A stretch of 64,000 nt of DNA from Macrosoma leucophasiata (GCA_036365455.1 JAWQUS010000017.1:6696001-6760000); one strand, 5' to 3'. Shown: positions 1 to 10,744, counted from the first letter of the stretch. The notes: a model not told the origin generated them from the sequence alone. Program-made: numbers and translations.

Positions 1-550
1 GCAAAAGTAATTTTAAGACATAAAAAAAAACATAAAAGTGAACTACAAACTTATTTATTTTTACTTTTATTACTCACACAAAAAAGTAATATTCTTCCCG
101 ACAATATTAAGACAATCATCCATTATAAACATATTTGATTTCAAATTATACAACCATAGGCAGATTAACAAATATTTAATTTTGTATAAGAATATGTAAT
201 CGGTAAATAATTATGCTCTCCGAAATAATGTCACGTCGCATCGATATTCGTTGGACCATTCGATATTTTTGTCTCCGCACAACACGTCGTGTCCTTCAAA
301 TGTGCGGATTCCCATGTGAATTGGAATCATTGTAGCCAGTGTCATGGCTATTGAATAATTCAAAACCGGCTTTTACTTATGACTTCACTGTTTTAACATT
401 TTGTTCAAAAATATTTTGTGCCTTCGCTAAGAAGTAACTATGTCACCAAGTAATTAACCTATATCAATAGATATATTATTATTTTTTTATGTTTTGTACT
501 TGTAATCATACTTAAATAATACTTATTGTTTTTTTTTTGCTCCCGCACCC
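1..550. other. AT-rich stretch, nothing recognised
   Basis: No open reading frame of useful length, RNA gene or repeat family was recognised here. The sequence is AT-rich with poly-A and poly-T runs. Confidence 0.5.
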
Positions 551-554
551 TAGA

Positions 555-665
555 CAATTTGTCCCATAACCCCATGGTTGACTGTCAGAGAATGCCTAGT
601 GGCATTAAGTCCGCCACATGTATAATGTGCATAAAAGTATGAATAAATGATTTAGGAGTTTGTGC
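555..665 (+). mobile_element. 3' end of a non-LTR retrotransposon
   Basis: The stretch has the pattern of a lepidopteran CR1/Jockey-type 3' UTR: an inverted motif around GAATGCC and GGCATT, then AAGTCCGCC, ATAATGTGCATAA, an AATAAA-like signal and a short A-run. The near-complete LINE at 44.6-49.25 kb ends in a comparable arrangement (stem, GGCCGCC, TTGTGCAT). No coding part remains. The assignment rests on this similarity and on recall of such tails. Confidence 0.5.
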
Positions 666-846
666 TAAAAAAATTTTTTTTTTTTAATTCTAAGCATGAA
701 ATAATGTTAAATCTATACTAATTTAACTAAATACCTATATTGGGAAAATGGGGATTCCGATATTGCGATTTCAAAGACCGATAATTAATGACACAAGGTA
801 TTAATGATTATATTTTATTTAAGTTTAAAACACAGTGTAATATTTT

Positions 847-1275
847 ACTTGGAGAATTCCAGTGTAGGAGCTCGAGATACGTAGGCACCACCGCATTACC
901 TAATCGGCCCCAATGGAAGAGCAGCATTATTATGAATTCTGGGGACCATTTTGTCACAACAATTTGTAATTTATAAAATATCTTACTTATTTTTATTTAA
1001 GCTCTAAGTAGTTGTTGCGAATAAAGTATTATTCTATTCTATTCTAATCTATCTGCAACCAAATGATAGGTGTTCTGCACAATCGTGTTTCGGTTAAATG
1101 ATAATATATGGCCCCGTAATAACTATCACAGAGACGTAAACAACTTAGGTCTCAAATAGGCAACGCATCTGCAATTTGACCTCTGGTTTTTGTGTAGATG
1201 TCTATAGGCTGCAGTCATCACTTAAAATCAATGTTAGCTGCATGCTTGTTTGCCACCCTACTTTAAAAAAACTCC
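847..1275 (+). repeat. Rep-A copy interrupted by a LINE tail
   Basis: This is a plus-strand copy of the window's most abundant repeat. The head (gagctcgag, gtaggcaccaccgc, attacctaat) lies at 847-905. The body and tail (atctatctgc to the catgcttgtttgccac motif) resume at 1045. The break falls inside the family motif 'attacctaatctatctgc', so the 138 bases in between are an insertion. Confidence 0.75.
906..1043 (+). mobile_element. 5'-truncated LINE tail inserted in Rep-A
   Basis: The insertion is flanked by the short direct repeat CTAATC (900-905 and 1044-1049). It ends in AATAAAG followed by a few ATTCT units, as expected of a 5'-truncated non-LTR insertion with a simple-repeat tail. It retains no recognisable protein domain. 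Confidence 0.55.
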
Positions 1276-1335
1276 CCTCCCTTTTTTTGGAGCGTACCTA
1301 CTCCACCACGCTTTTCCAATGCGGGTTGGCGTTCG
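1262..1335 (-). mobile_element. Fragment of 5S-like SINE body
   Basis: The reverse complement carries the core 'cgcattgga..agcgtggtgga', matching the 3' half of the SINEs at 11.9-12.3 and 40.8-41.15 kb. The copy is degenerate and lacks the 5S-like head. Confidence 0.45.
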
Positions 1336-1339
1336 CTAC

Positions 1340-2045
1340 ATAAAAAGAATAAAAAAAAAAACACATGGAAATTGCTTTGTTTGACACCTAAAAAAACATG
1401 TAGATTACATTAGATTGAATTGACTTCCTACTTCAGAGATATCCCTGTGTAAAATATTTATGAAAAACACTCTAAATAAATTAAACTGCTATGAATTAGA
1501 AACATAAGTTAATACATTAGCAGGTAACAATAATAGGAAGAACGTAAGAAATAAATTCCTCGCATATATTATGCTAATAAACCGGACTAAAGTTCAAAAG
1601 TTCACTGGTATACTCCATAGCGACCCAGAGAGATATGAAATAAATATTGTATGTTCAACATTGATTACAAAATTGATTAAAATTTATTATGAGTAGGTAT
1701 AGAAGTAATTAATTAGTAATTTTCTCAGTAATGTGGGCTTTGGAACTCTGTCAGTGAATGACAAAGAACATCCCATTATTTTTTTGTTTAGTCTATCTTG
1801 CCGTTTGTAAAAGAGAGCTATTTTTATTATTTAGTATTTTTGGACCATTCTTTATTTTATTTTGTTAACTTTGACATATTAATTAACGTATCAGTTGTTA
1901 TTCGCTTTAAATTTTTTAATTTAAAATTTGTTATTACCTATCACAAGCAAATTCTATTATTTCCAAGTGATTAAATATATTTTTGAGTTTGAGATTATCT
2001 TCTTATATGTAGCCTCTCCGAGGGATTTTCCTAGACTTATAAATA
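1340..2045. other. Unannotated AT-rich sequence
   Basis: No gene or recognisable repeat was found. It is AT-rich with no long open frame. Confidence 0.45.
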
Positions 2046-2049
2046 TTAT

Positions 2050-2240
2050 AATTGCCTCAGTATTCTACTGGTAGCAGGCCACTACTATTATGCTGGAGGT
2101 CCTGGGTTCGATTCCAGGGTCGGGGGCTATCAAAGATAACGGTTTAAAATCCTTTATCTCTGGTTCTATTGGGATTTTTCCGGAGATGGCAACAGGCTCG
2201 CCATCTGTTATATGGGTCAGAAACGTAACTATTTTTGAAC
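2050..2240 (+). mobile_element. tRNA-derived SINE (family C), 3'-truncated
   Basis: An A-box-like segment (actggtagcaggccactact) is followed by a B-box-like GGGTTCGATTCC, the split pol III promoter of tRNA-derived SINEs. The body with 'aaatcctttatctctggtt' and 'attgggatttttccggag' matches the longer copy at 22,362-22,665. The 3' end with 'ttcggggattacagg' is missing. Confidence 0.65.
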
Positions 2241-2275
2241 ATATTATATATATATCTTACTCTAATATCTATCCA

Positions 2276-2472
2276 TACTAACATTTATTCTATAATAAAT
2301 GCAAAAGTAACTCTGTCTGTCTGTCTGTTACCTTTTCACGTCCAAACGACTGAACCGATTGTAATGAAATTTGTTACAGAGATCGAGCTGACTTTGAGAA
2401 AGAACATAGGCTACTTAGTTATTTATAAAACGACATCCACGCAGGCGAAGCCGCGAGCAACAGCTAGTAAAG
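2276..2472 (+). repeat. Short interspersed repeat ending GCAACAGCTAGT
   Basis: The repeat begins with an ATAAATGC motif and a run of CTGT units. It continues 'cgactgaaccgattgtaatg' and ends 'gaagccgcgagcaacagcta'. Starts or ends of the same type recur at 3,055-3,155, 20,325-20,440, 59,835-60,230 and 61,590-61,640. The open frame across it is not a gene. The class is uncertain. Confidence 0.55.
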
Positions 2473-2699
2473 AATAATTGCAGAATTGTTCTTAAATTCA
2501 TTCGCACGTACGTATACGCTTTCAAAAAACACAGGCCTTATGTCATGTTAAATAGAGTTTAATTATGTAAAAATACCGCATAAAGTTGACAAGCTATCAC
2601 TTAATATTGAAATATGCAGATGTTCACGGTTAAACCGCCTACAGTCCAATTATTTCGATTACCCTGACATGTGATGATATTAGTCATGTTCTCATGCTT

Positions 2700-2875
2700 T
2701 CACACAACAAAATAGGTATACCTATTTGTTATGTCACAAAGTAGCTAACAAGCATGCAGTTCACATTCATGTTAAGTGATGACTGCAGCCTATAGACACC
2801 TACACAAAGACCAGAGGACAAAATGCAGATGCGTTATGACTCCTGAGGCTTAAGGTGTTATGCCTCTACGCTGCC
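2700..2875 (-). repeat. Rep-A fragment (tail half)
   Basis: The stretch reads aacaagcatgcagttcacat, gactgcagcctatagacacc and ccagagg..aaatgcagatgcg, the reverse complement of the Rep-A tail. The head is missing. Confidence 0.7.
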
Positions 2876-3054
2876 TAAACTATAAAAGATGTCGTCACTA
2901 TTCGAAAGCTACATTATTCACGGGTAACATATGCTCTAAGTTATTTTAGAAAAAATAGGCTTCCGTAAGATACTTGGGGTTTTTCAGACACAAGGTGTAA
3001 AACTTCAACCAGAAAAGTTTCTTATTTTGCGTACGCTGCCTAAACTATAAAACA

Positions 3055-3155
3055 TCTCGAGGAAGGCTTTAGGCTATATCTATAATCATCACGCTAAGAC
3101 GAATAGGAGAGGGTAGGTAACATTGCACCCGCGCGAAGCAGGGGCGGACCGCTAG
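3055..3155 (+). repeat. End fragment of a GCTAGT-terminated repeat
   Basis: The segment ends in 'cgcgcgaagcaggggcggac' followed by cgctagt, the type of terminus seen in the repeat at 2,276-2,472. The upstream part is anonymous. Confidence 0.35.
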
Positions 3156-3189
3156 TGTTTTAATATAACGTCCTAAACGAAAGCATTTC

Positions 3190-3295
3190 AGTTCAGTTAG
3201 GTCGGCCCACTGGAGTTGCAAAACTTCATAAGCGGCGGTGACCACTTGCCATCAGGTCTGCTTGTATGTCAACCTTTAGACATAAAAAAAAACAT
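3190..3295 (+). mobile_element. LINE 3' tail fragment
   Basis: The sequence 'ggcggtgaccacttgccatc' followed by aggtctgcttgt and a poly-A run matches the 3' end of the LINE fragment read on the minus strand at 29,745-30,275. No coding part is left. Confidence 0.5.
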
Positions 3296-3554
3296 CGAGC
3301 CTACAAAGTGCGTGGGCGGGTCTCTAGTCCTTCCGAAGTTGTATTTTTGGACTAAGTGTAAGAACTACTATGAACGCGGGCACGCAGTACACTAGGCCAG
3401 ACGTTTTTTTTTTGCTAGTGCGTCTGTGCCTCCAAATCCCAAATGTCACTCTGGGCCCCTGATGACCTTAGTCCGCCACTGGTTGCCACTCTTGAGACCG
3501 TACTTGTTATGTCCTGTGATAGTTAGTACGGGGCCAAGTATGTACTATTTTATT

Positions 3555-3805
3555 TACATTTTTTGTATATCATAAAGTGGTAAACAGTAATACAGTTCAT
3601 ATTAATGGTAAGTGAGATTTCAATGTGATGTGCGTTGCCACTCCTGAGGTGTAAATTGTTATACCTCTGTGCAGGAAAATACAAGACCTTATATTACCAC
3701 CTGACCGGAACACGATAGCGCTGAACGCTACCATTTAACGGCATGTAGATTAGATATGCGGTGCTGCCTACACTCGCAAACTCCGTTACTGGAGCTCTGC
3801 CATCA
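3555..3805 (-). repeat. Rep-A copy, diverged
   Basis: From the tail inwards it shows gttgccactcctgaggtg, the 'accacctgaccggaacacga' block, 'ctaccatttaacggca' and the head 'ctggagctctgcca'. The order is that of a full minus-strand copy, with many substitutions. Confidence 0.7.
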
Positions 3806-4104
3806 GTACGAGTACCTACACAATCAGTTATTTTTAATTACATATTTAATTAGCTGCATAAATCGGTTATTTTTTACTATCATTATTCATTTTTGTGAAG
3901 CTACTAGATTACTCAAGTACCTACCTAGTAGTACTTAGTAGGTACTAACTACCTTTTTATCACTTTAAAAAGAATATAAGTACTCGCATTATTTAAATCA
4001 TGGATTATGAAAAACGTTAAACAAAATTTTATGTAAAATCACATAAGTATTTACTAATAATGTTCAAACTGTTCACATCACTATCACTCACTTAACTAGG
4101 CCTA

Positions 4105-4335
4105 AACCAAGTTTACTTTTTATAAATACGCTTACACTCACAGCTCCACACTAAGTATAATCCTGTTTCGTGGTTGCCGTTGTACACACACATCACATAC
4201 ACAAGCACCCAGACCCGAAACAAATATCTGTAGGCCATACAAATATTTGTCCCAGTGCGGAGATCGAACTCGCGACCCTTCAAATCAAACGGTCGTCTCA
4301 CACCGCTGGACTAACCGGGTCATCTCCGCGTGAAA
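4105..4335 (-). mobile_element. tRNA-derived SINE (family T)
   Basis: On the minus strand it starts at a tRNA-like head (ccggttagtccagcggtgtg) with a B-box-like ggtcgcgagttcgatctccg. It continues into a body with 'aaatatttgtatggcctaca' and a (CA/TG)-rich stretch. It matches the plus-strand copy at 57,505-57,720 over the whole length. The predicted ORFs on both strands come from this repeat. Confidence 0.7.
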
Positions 4336-4532
4336 ATGTTACTACAGTGCTATGCTACAGTGTAAAATAAAAAAAATAATTCAAAAAGCAAAAAATGAAA
4401 AAATCAGGGAATAAAAAGGCGATAATCGTGTTCACCTTGTAGAGAATCAAATCATATTGAGGATCATATCTTCTTTGTTGCAAAATAATGCAAATGCCTA
4501 TAGTTAGAGCTATTCCATCGAAGCCGTTCGAG

Positions 4533-4539
4533 TATAAAA
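4533..4539 (+). promoter_or_regulatory. TATA box of the cuticle protein gene
   Basis: TATAAAA lies 60 bases upstream of the start codon. An arthropod initiator-like TCACAGT is at about 4,561-4,567, roughly 28 bases downstream, so transcription probably starts near 4,563 and the 5' UTR is about 30 bases. This layout is common for abundant insect cuticle genes. Confidence 0.65.
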
Positions 4540-4592
4540 CGCGCGTCGTTTGTCTGATGATCACAGTTACGCATCGCCTTTTAACTGACAAC

Positions 4593-7500
4593 ATGGTGAG
4601 TGGACATCACCGGGACTTTATCATCTGTTTCATTTTTAAACATTAAGAAAGTTTTGATTAAATTACGCTCCAATTCACCCTCTGTTTTAGCATTAATTTC
4701 TCTTGTCTATTTATTTAAAAATTTAAAATTAGGACGTGATCAAAAACTATCATCATATTTAATTTTTAGACACAAAATTTAATTATTTTGATTATTAAAT
4801 TACGTTCCAAATCACCCTCAATTTCAGCTTTTATAAATCCTATTAAGTGACTTTTTTTTATGACAACTTTAACGTTGGCACATGATCGAAAATTGAATGA
4901 ACTTTTCTGTTTGTTCTTGTTATTTATAATTGATACAGTTTTCTAGAAGCTTTATGAAACAAATAATAATTCGGCAACAGTTTTGCACATCATTTTAACA
5001 ATGTCGTCTAATATTTATTCGATTTTAATTTGTAACAAAACTAACATAAATTATTTTGCGCAAAAGTACTATGAGAAAATTAAATCATGATCGATTACGA
5101 TATCTTCAAATCCCTAGAAATGCCTATTTATATTTTTAATTTCGCCAAGATTGGCTTCGACTGTAATCATTATGATAAAAAGCTTACTTTGTTTTCGTTT
5201 TAATTCATCAGCACTAGTTTACACTTTAAAAAAAAATTGATTACAACCATTATTTCTATATTGTATTATCTTTCTTTTCCTTTGTTCGTTATTTCAACAT
5301 TGGCATTGATTTACAGAGGACCTTCGTCGCCATCCTTGCCCTCGTGGCCGTCGCCGCCGCTGATGTGTCCCACATCGTCCGTTCTTCAGAAGCTGATGCT
5401 CAGATCGTCGGCCAGTACGCTGACGTCTTCCCTGACCAGTACAAATACAACTACGAGACCAGCAACGGTATCTCAGGTCAAGAGAGCGGAGTTCTGAAGA
5501 ACGCTGGCCGCGTAAGTAACTTTGAGGGACAGTTCTTCGAATTTCACGACAAAATTGGTTGAAATTTATTAATTCTCTGTTGAAGAAAAATTCGAGGTTT
5601 ATATAAAACCTGCTTAGTTTATGTACAACAATGACATGAATGTCCTATTTTCAATTCCTGCTCAATCACTACATATTTTAGGATGAAACATTTTTGATAT
5701 AAAAACGTTTTCTTGTAAAATCAAATTTGGACCCATTTTCGATTGGGTTTTTCATCTGAGTCTCTCTTGTCGTACCTTACACCTACTCCGAAATTTGAAC
5801 TACCTAAGTATTATTAATATTGTGATCTTAAAATGTCGGCTACCGGGCTAGGCTGATTATTATAATAAACAAAAAATTTAGTAGTCGAAAAATGAGAGTA
5901 CATTCTTATTCATCAAATTAAATAAATAAAAAGAAACAGTTGTTCGCCAAAAAAAGCTCATGAAACTATTCGATTGCAAAACTCGACGTGAAAATATAAA
6001 AAAAAATGTTTTTGTTTCAAATTACTATATATATATTTTAATGTGTGTATGTTAAGAGTTTGATTTAGTAGATAGTGAAAACAAAAAAAAACACTTTACT
6101 TAATAGGATGATAGCGAAAACTTAAGAATATATAGTGATCATACAATTAATTTAATCGGATATACCTACTCGTACATTTCGCAAAATGGATCGTCATCCA
6201 GATTAAGACATACCTACAAACAAAGTTTTATACTTATACAGAAACACCTATAAAATCGATATGAGACCAAGGTTAACCCAAATGACATTTAAGTGGCAGA
6301 TGAGCTTACAAAATATGTACATAAATTAAAACATGGACCTTGATATTAACTTCAAGGCCAGGTCATTCTGTTCCGCAGTAATGGGCTGAATATTCATTAA
6401 ACGATCACTTTATTATCACATGATAAACTGACCTCATCGAGGGATGGGTCGGATTCTTGGGTCAACATTTGGGACTGGTTTTTATTTAAAATTTTAACAA
6501 TAAATTACGTCACCAATACTGAAATTCTTTGCGGAAAACATCCAAGCAGAGGAGACGTTTCAAAATCTATGGCGCTTGGGCTAGCTAGAGAGCTATGCGA
6601 AACTATTTTTTTCGAAATAAGAAATATTAGTTTCCAAACAGGACAAGGTCAAAATCTATGGAGCTTGAAAAGAAAAAGCATAAAATACTAAATAATTTTC
6701 AGCTATTCAAATTGTTCACTATACCTTCAATTCATTGTCGTAAGTATATTTCAAAAAATAAGAATGTCATAGTAGCAATATGCTGAAATATTGTTGTCAG
6801 ACATATTGTTGTCATACAAAAAAGACATAAAATAAATATTTCCGATAAAAAAAAATTACGATTTAAATATTTTTTTGAGAATTTTTCCATTAGTCTATGT
6901 ATATTTTTCTACGTTTTAATAAAGAGTACAGTGTGTTTTAATATAAGTTAAATTAAAATAACATACTATTTTTATCATATCAGGAGGACGAGGCTATTGC
7001 AGTCAGCGGTCAGAGCTCTTACACCTCCCCTGAAGGAGCACGCATCGCTCTCAGCTACGTTGCCGATGAGAACGGATACCAGCCCCAGGTATGATATTCC
7101 ATCTTCCACTCGTATATATATTTTTTAATATAATGAAGGTTGTAATAGAACGCAGTTCACATTGATGTTAAATGATGAATGCGGCCTATAGACGCCCACA
7201 AAGACCGACGGTTAAAATGCAGATGCGTTGCCACCCCTGAGACCTGAGATATTATGTCTGTGATAGTTATGGCTGCAGTCGTCACTTAACATCAATGTGA
7301 TCTGCAGCCTATGGACACCCACAAAAAGACCAAAGCAAAATGCAGATGCGTTACCACTCCTGAGGCCTAAGGTGTTATGCCTCTGTACCGGAAATTACAG
7401 GGCCGTACATACATACCTGAAAATGGTAGCGTTAAAAATTACTATCAAGAGTTAGATTTGGTGATTTAGTGGTGTCTATGCCTTCCCATTTTGCTTCTGC

Positions 7501-9219
7501 CATGAATGGTTGGGGAAAAAGTTTCTTCGCATTTTTTAAGATAATTCAAAACATTTTTTAATATAGTTTATTTAAATTTAACTAAAGTATGTATATACCA
7601 TTTTGTTCGATAACCTTTTGCCATCTTGTAGGTAGGGACATGATCCCATTGCTATAAAAATTTTGGGTAGTTCTCATCAAAATACCGCGACAAGTGGATT
7701 TGGCAGTCCTCTCGTGATGTTAACCTAACATTGCATACAGAATTCTGAAGAGACCGAAACAGGTGGAAATCTGAAGGTGCAAGATCAGGACTATACGGCG
7801 GATGCATTAACACCTCCCAGCCAAACTGAAACACCACACCCCTTCTGTTGATCAATTCCGGCCGCTTTCTCTCAACTTCTTGCTTTAATCTCATCAGTTG
7901 TTTGCAGTAGAGTTCAAAATCGATAGTCCTGCCTGGTGGTAATAGCTCATAATGAATAATGCCCTTCCAATCCCACCACACACACAACATCACCTTATTG
8001 CGAGTTAACCCGGGTTTCGCCACAGTTTGTGAAGCCTGACCGGCCTTTGACCACGACCTTTTTCGCACGTTCTTGTCGTACGTGATCCATTTTTCATCAC
8101 CAGTTATCAGATTCTTCAAAAATGATTCGGTTTCATTACGTCGTAATAAAGAATCACAAATGAGTACACGGTTCATTAGGTTTCTTTCAGTGAGCTCGTG
8201 AGGTACCCAAATATCGAGCTTTTTTGTACCCAGCTTTTTTCAAATGCGCCAAAACTATTTTGTGATCAATTCTCAGTTCTTCAGCTACGTCGTAACTACT
8301 GATATGTCGATCTTGCTCCATATTTTCAAAAATGGCATCCATTTTATCCGTAATTGGGCGACCAGAGCGAGGTGCATCTTTGACATCAAAATTTCCGGAT
8401 TGAAAACGCTTAAACCAAATTTGTGCTACTCTCACAGACACTGCACTAGGTCCATAAACATCTCAAATGTTTTTTGCGGCTTGCGTTGCATTTTTACTTT
8501 TTTTGTAGTACAATTTTAAAATGTATCGAATTTCTTCATTAGATTCACTCATCTTGACAGTACGAAAAACAAATGAAAATGACACATTTGCTTAATCTGA
8601 ATTTGGAATTATGTTCTTTAAAATTTTAACTTTCAATGATACCAAAACCAGCCAGATACAAATACTACAGCCAAAGAGATTTTATTACAAGTTCATACAT
8701 ACTATAATGCGAAAAGACTTTTTCCCCAACCTATTATAATATGATAATCAGTTAGACTGGTGGAAGAGCTCCAGTGACGGAGCTCGCGGGCGTAGGCACC
8801 ACCGCATTACCTAATATACTTGTCGCTAAATGGTAGTGTTCAGCACTATCGTGATCCGGTCAGGTGGTAATGTACGGCTCTGTAATTTCCGGCACAGAAG
8901 CATAACACCTAATGCCTTAGGGGTGGCAGTGCATCTGCATTTTGACCTCTGGTCATTGTGTGGGTGTCTTTATGCTGCAGTCATCACTTAACATCAATGT
9001 GAACTGCATGGCAAACAAGCCACATTACTGCATGGCAAACAAGCCACATTATTACACAAAAAAATAAAATTAGAACTGCATTTTTAAAACTAATATTTTT
9101 TTTTACAGGGTGACCATCTCCCCGTTCCTCCAGAACCTCAACCCATTCCCGATTACATCATCAGGGCTCTTGAGTACATCAAAGCTCACCCACAACCCGA
9201 GCGTCTCCTCAAGAACTAA
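4593..9219 (+). CDS. RR-1 larval cuticle protein, four coding exons
   Basis: Structural protein of the soft cuticle; the Rebers-Riddiford (chitin_bind_4) domain binds chitin in the secreted extracellular matrix. The coding exons I infer are 4593-4595 (only the ATG, then donor GTGAGT), 5317-5511, 6984-7088 and 9109-9219. Each intron begins GT and ends AG, and all junctions are phase 0. They give 137 residues. Residues 1-16 are a signal peptide ([15 protein letters not shown] after Met). The mature part holds [10 protein letters not shown] and then, after a serine-rich segment, the RR-1 core [20 protein letters not shown] with HLPVPPEP following. Length and layout fit LCP-17/LCP-22-type larval proteins. 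Coding exons are richer in C-ending codons than the surroundings. Intron 3 (2,020 bases) carries a mariner and Rep-A copies. The first coding exon holding just the initiator codon is unusual but well supported by the splice sites. The exact family member is uncertain. Confidence 0.93.
5512..6983 (+). other. Intron 2 of the cuticle gene
   Basis: The intron runs from donor GTAAGT to acceptor ATCAG. It is AT-rich with no recognised repeat family or open frame, in contrast to intron 3. Confidence 0.7.
7150..7425 (-). repeat. Two Rep-A fragments in intron 3
   Basis: Two minus-strand tail halves lie back to back, at about 7,150-7,262 and 7,285-7,425. Between them sits a short plus-strand piece (gctgcagtcgtcacttaaca). 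The first is of the subfamily with 'gtctgtgatagtta', the second of the subfamily with 'ggtgttatgcctctg'. Confidence 0.65.
7508..8733 (-). mobile_element. mariner element, copy 1 (in intron 3)
   Basis: Mariner-family DNA transposon of about 1.23 kb. Its terminal inverted repeats are of the form ggttggggaaaaagt at the left and actttttccccaacc at the right. The transposase remnant is on the minus strand. It lies antisense in the third intron of the cuticle gene and leaves the splice sites intact. It is 56 bases shorter than the other two copies in the window, mostly because of an internal 54-base deletion. Confidence 0.93.
7582..8552 (-). pseudogene. mariner transposase pseudogene, copy 1
   Basis: Remnant of a roughly 345-residue D,D34D transposase, which cuts and pastes its own element at TA sites. 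Recognisable parts are the HTH region ([24 protein letters not shown]), the linker and first catalytic Asp region ([12 protein letters not shown]), and the third-Asp region ([16 protein letters not shown]). It is broken by a stop (TGA) near residue 30, a frameshift in the A-run around 8,215, an in-frame 54-base deletion near 7,826 that removes the HDNARPH block with the second catalytic Asp, and a late frameshift near 7,665. It cannot be active. Confidence 0.93.
8755..9050 (+). repeat. Rep-A copy, near full length
   Basis: Good example of the family: hairpin head (gagctccagtgacggagctc), gtaggcaccaccgc, 'aatggtagtgttcagcacta', 'ggtcaggtggtaatgtacgg', 'aatttccggcaca', 'gcatctgcattttgacctct', and the tail 'gcagtcatcacttaacatca' to aactgcatg. 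The last part (gcatggcaaacaagccacat) is duplicated. It sits in intron 3 just upstream of the last cuticle exon. Confidence 0.8.
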
Positions 9220-9334
9220 ATTTAGTCAATAAGTATCAATACCTGTATAATAATACTCACTGCCATTTATTGTTACCTCTAGTCGCCCCTTTATAATGGG
9301 TCATAAAAGGTTTTACTGTTATTTTTGTGCTTTT

Positions 9335-9515
9335 CTTTATTCCTATTTACCAGAGGGTAAAAAACGGGACCCTATTAGTGCCCAGGACCGTTCGTTGTAG
9401 CAAAGATTACCATGACGAACGGTCCTGGGCCGCCCTCATCCACCGATTGCCCGCGACCTTCACCAGGATGTCGAACCATCTTCTGGGCCGCTGCCTACGA
9501 TTCGTTTTCACTTAA
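9335..9515 (+). repeat. Repeat fragment with a perfect 16-bp hairpin
   Basis: Positions 9,380-9,395 (gcccaggaccgttcgt) pair perfectly with 9,415-9,430 across a 19-base loop. The following segment, 'ctgggccgctgcctacgatt', resembles tails of lepidopteran LINEs, but I cannot name the family. It lies within about 300 bases after the cuticle stop codon, so it may be in the 3' UTR. Confidence 0.5.
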
Positions 9516-9613
9516 TGAACTGCATAGATGTTGGTCACTTTGATTATTTAAAAAAAAGATTTGGTTGAAAAAAACATATTGCAAGTTCCTTACATTGATT
9601 TGCATAGCAAAAA

Positions 9614-9623
9614 AATAAATAAA
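9614..9623 (+). promoter_or_regulatory. Possible poly(A) signal of the cuticle gene
   Basis: Two overlapping AATAAA motifs are the first canonical signals after the stop codon, about 395 bases downstream. A non-canonical signal closer to the stop is also possible. Confidence 0.35.
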
Positions 9624-9909
9624 ACAGGTACAAAATAAAACAGCTTAGTAAATGTAGTCATACAAAAAATAATCACGTTAACCGGCTCAGAAAATACACA
9701 CCTGTGAACAGGCGCGCCGAGTAATTCAAGAATTAAAGCATACATTTTGCTATTTTCCAGTTATATGTTTGCCCGCCTATCAGGTATGACCATAGATGTA
9801 TAATACTATAGATAATAAATCGATGGGTATGACATTTCCGGGCACATTATCAAACTCCGAGGACGGCATTGAGAAATTTTCAAAAACTGGAAAAATCCTT
9901 TCTTTTTAT

Positions 9910-10190
9910 GTAATGAAAGTGGCAAACAAGCATGCAGTTCACATTGATGTTAAGTGATGACTGCAGCTTATAAACACTTACACAAAGACCAGAGGTCAAA
10001 ATACAGATGCGTTACCACTCCTGAGGGCTAAGGTGTTATGCCTCTGTGCCGAAATTACAGGGCCGTACATTACCACCTGACAGGAACACGATAGTGCTGA
10101 ACACTACCATTTAACGGCAAGTGTTAGGTAATTCGGTGGTGCCTACGCCCGCGAGCTCCATCACTAGAGCTCTACCACCAGTAAAATGGC
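9910..10190 (-). repeat. Rep-A copy, near full length
   Basis: Minus-strand copy from the tail (ggcaaacaagcatgcagttc) through ccagaggtcaaaatacag, 'acaggaacacgatagtgctg' and 'gtaattcggtggtgcctacg' to the head 'cactagagctctaccaccag'. Confidence 0.8.
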
Positions 10191-10214
10191 AGCTAAAATA
10201 AAGGATAATATTGA

Positions 10215-10300
10215 TTATTTCTCATAGCCCCCGATCCGGAGATCGAAAGCAGGACCTCAGCGTAGGTAGCCGCTACTACTAGACTATAAGCAGTTAAAGT
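10215..10300 (-). mobile_element. SINE family C head fragment
   Basis: The reverse complement contains the A-box/B-box head of the tRNA-derived SINE at 22,362-22,665 (agtagcggctacctacgctg, aggtcctg). The B box is degraded. Confidence 0.45.
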
Positions 10301-10740
10301 CTAGTAATTTCTATATATCGTTATGCTATTTAAAAAAATTGCCCATTTATATTCGTCCAAGGACTTTGTTCACGCAACTTTGCCATCATTGCGCAATCAA
10401 ATCGATGGAAGTTCCCTTCCCTTGTTTTTTAATTAAACAGTTAATTGTTTTGATTAAACTATTATGTAAAACTTATGAGTTAATGAGTCAACTACAGTGT
10501 TTTAGTAGTCACTTACACACTTACACAAGTTATGAAAGTTGCTAATAAGCTTAGTACGTTCTATATATAAACGTTATACATACAATCCAATATACGTGGA
10601 TACCAGAAATAAAATAAATCGACAAAAAACATTTATAAGATAATAATGTAATAAATTACAATGTACATAAATTATACATACCGACAATTCACCTCAAATC
10701 AATAAATGCTCCAAAAACAGTATATTTAAACCACTTTTAC
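10300..10740. other. Unannotated AT-rich sequence
   Basis: No supported gene. The small open frame at 10,339-10,545 has no recognisable domain. Confidence 0.4.
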
Positions 10741-10744
10741 CTGT

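Noticed and set aside
5344..5562. Alternative frame of 72 residues starting [10 protein letters not shown]
   Set aside because: Same frame as cuticle exon 2, but starts inside the signal peptide and reads through the donor into intron 2. The spliced model is better.
8244..8519. Plus-strand open frames over the mariners (also 16,353-16,610 and 32,839-33,162)
   Set aside because: Antisense shadows of the transposase helix-turn-helix region; the same frame appears in all three copies.
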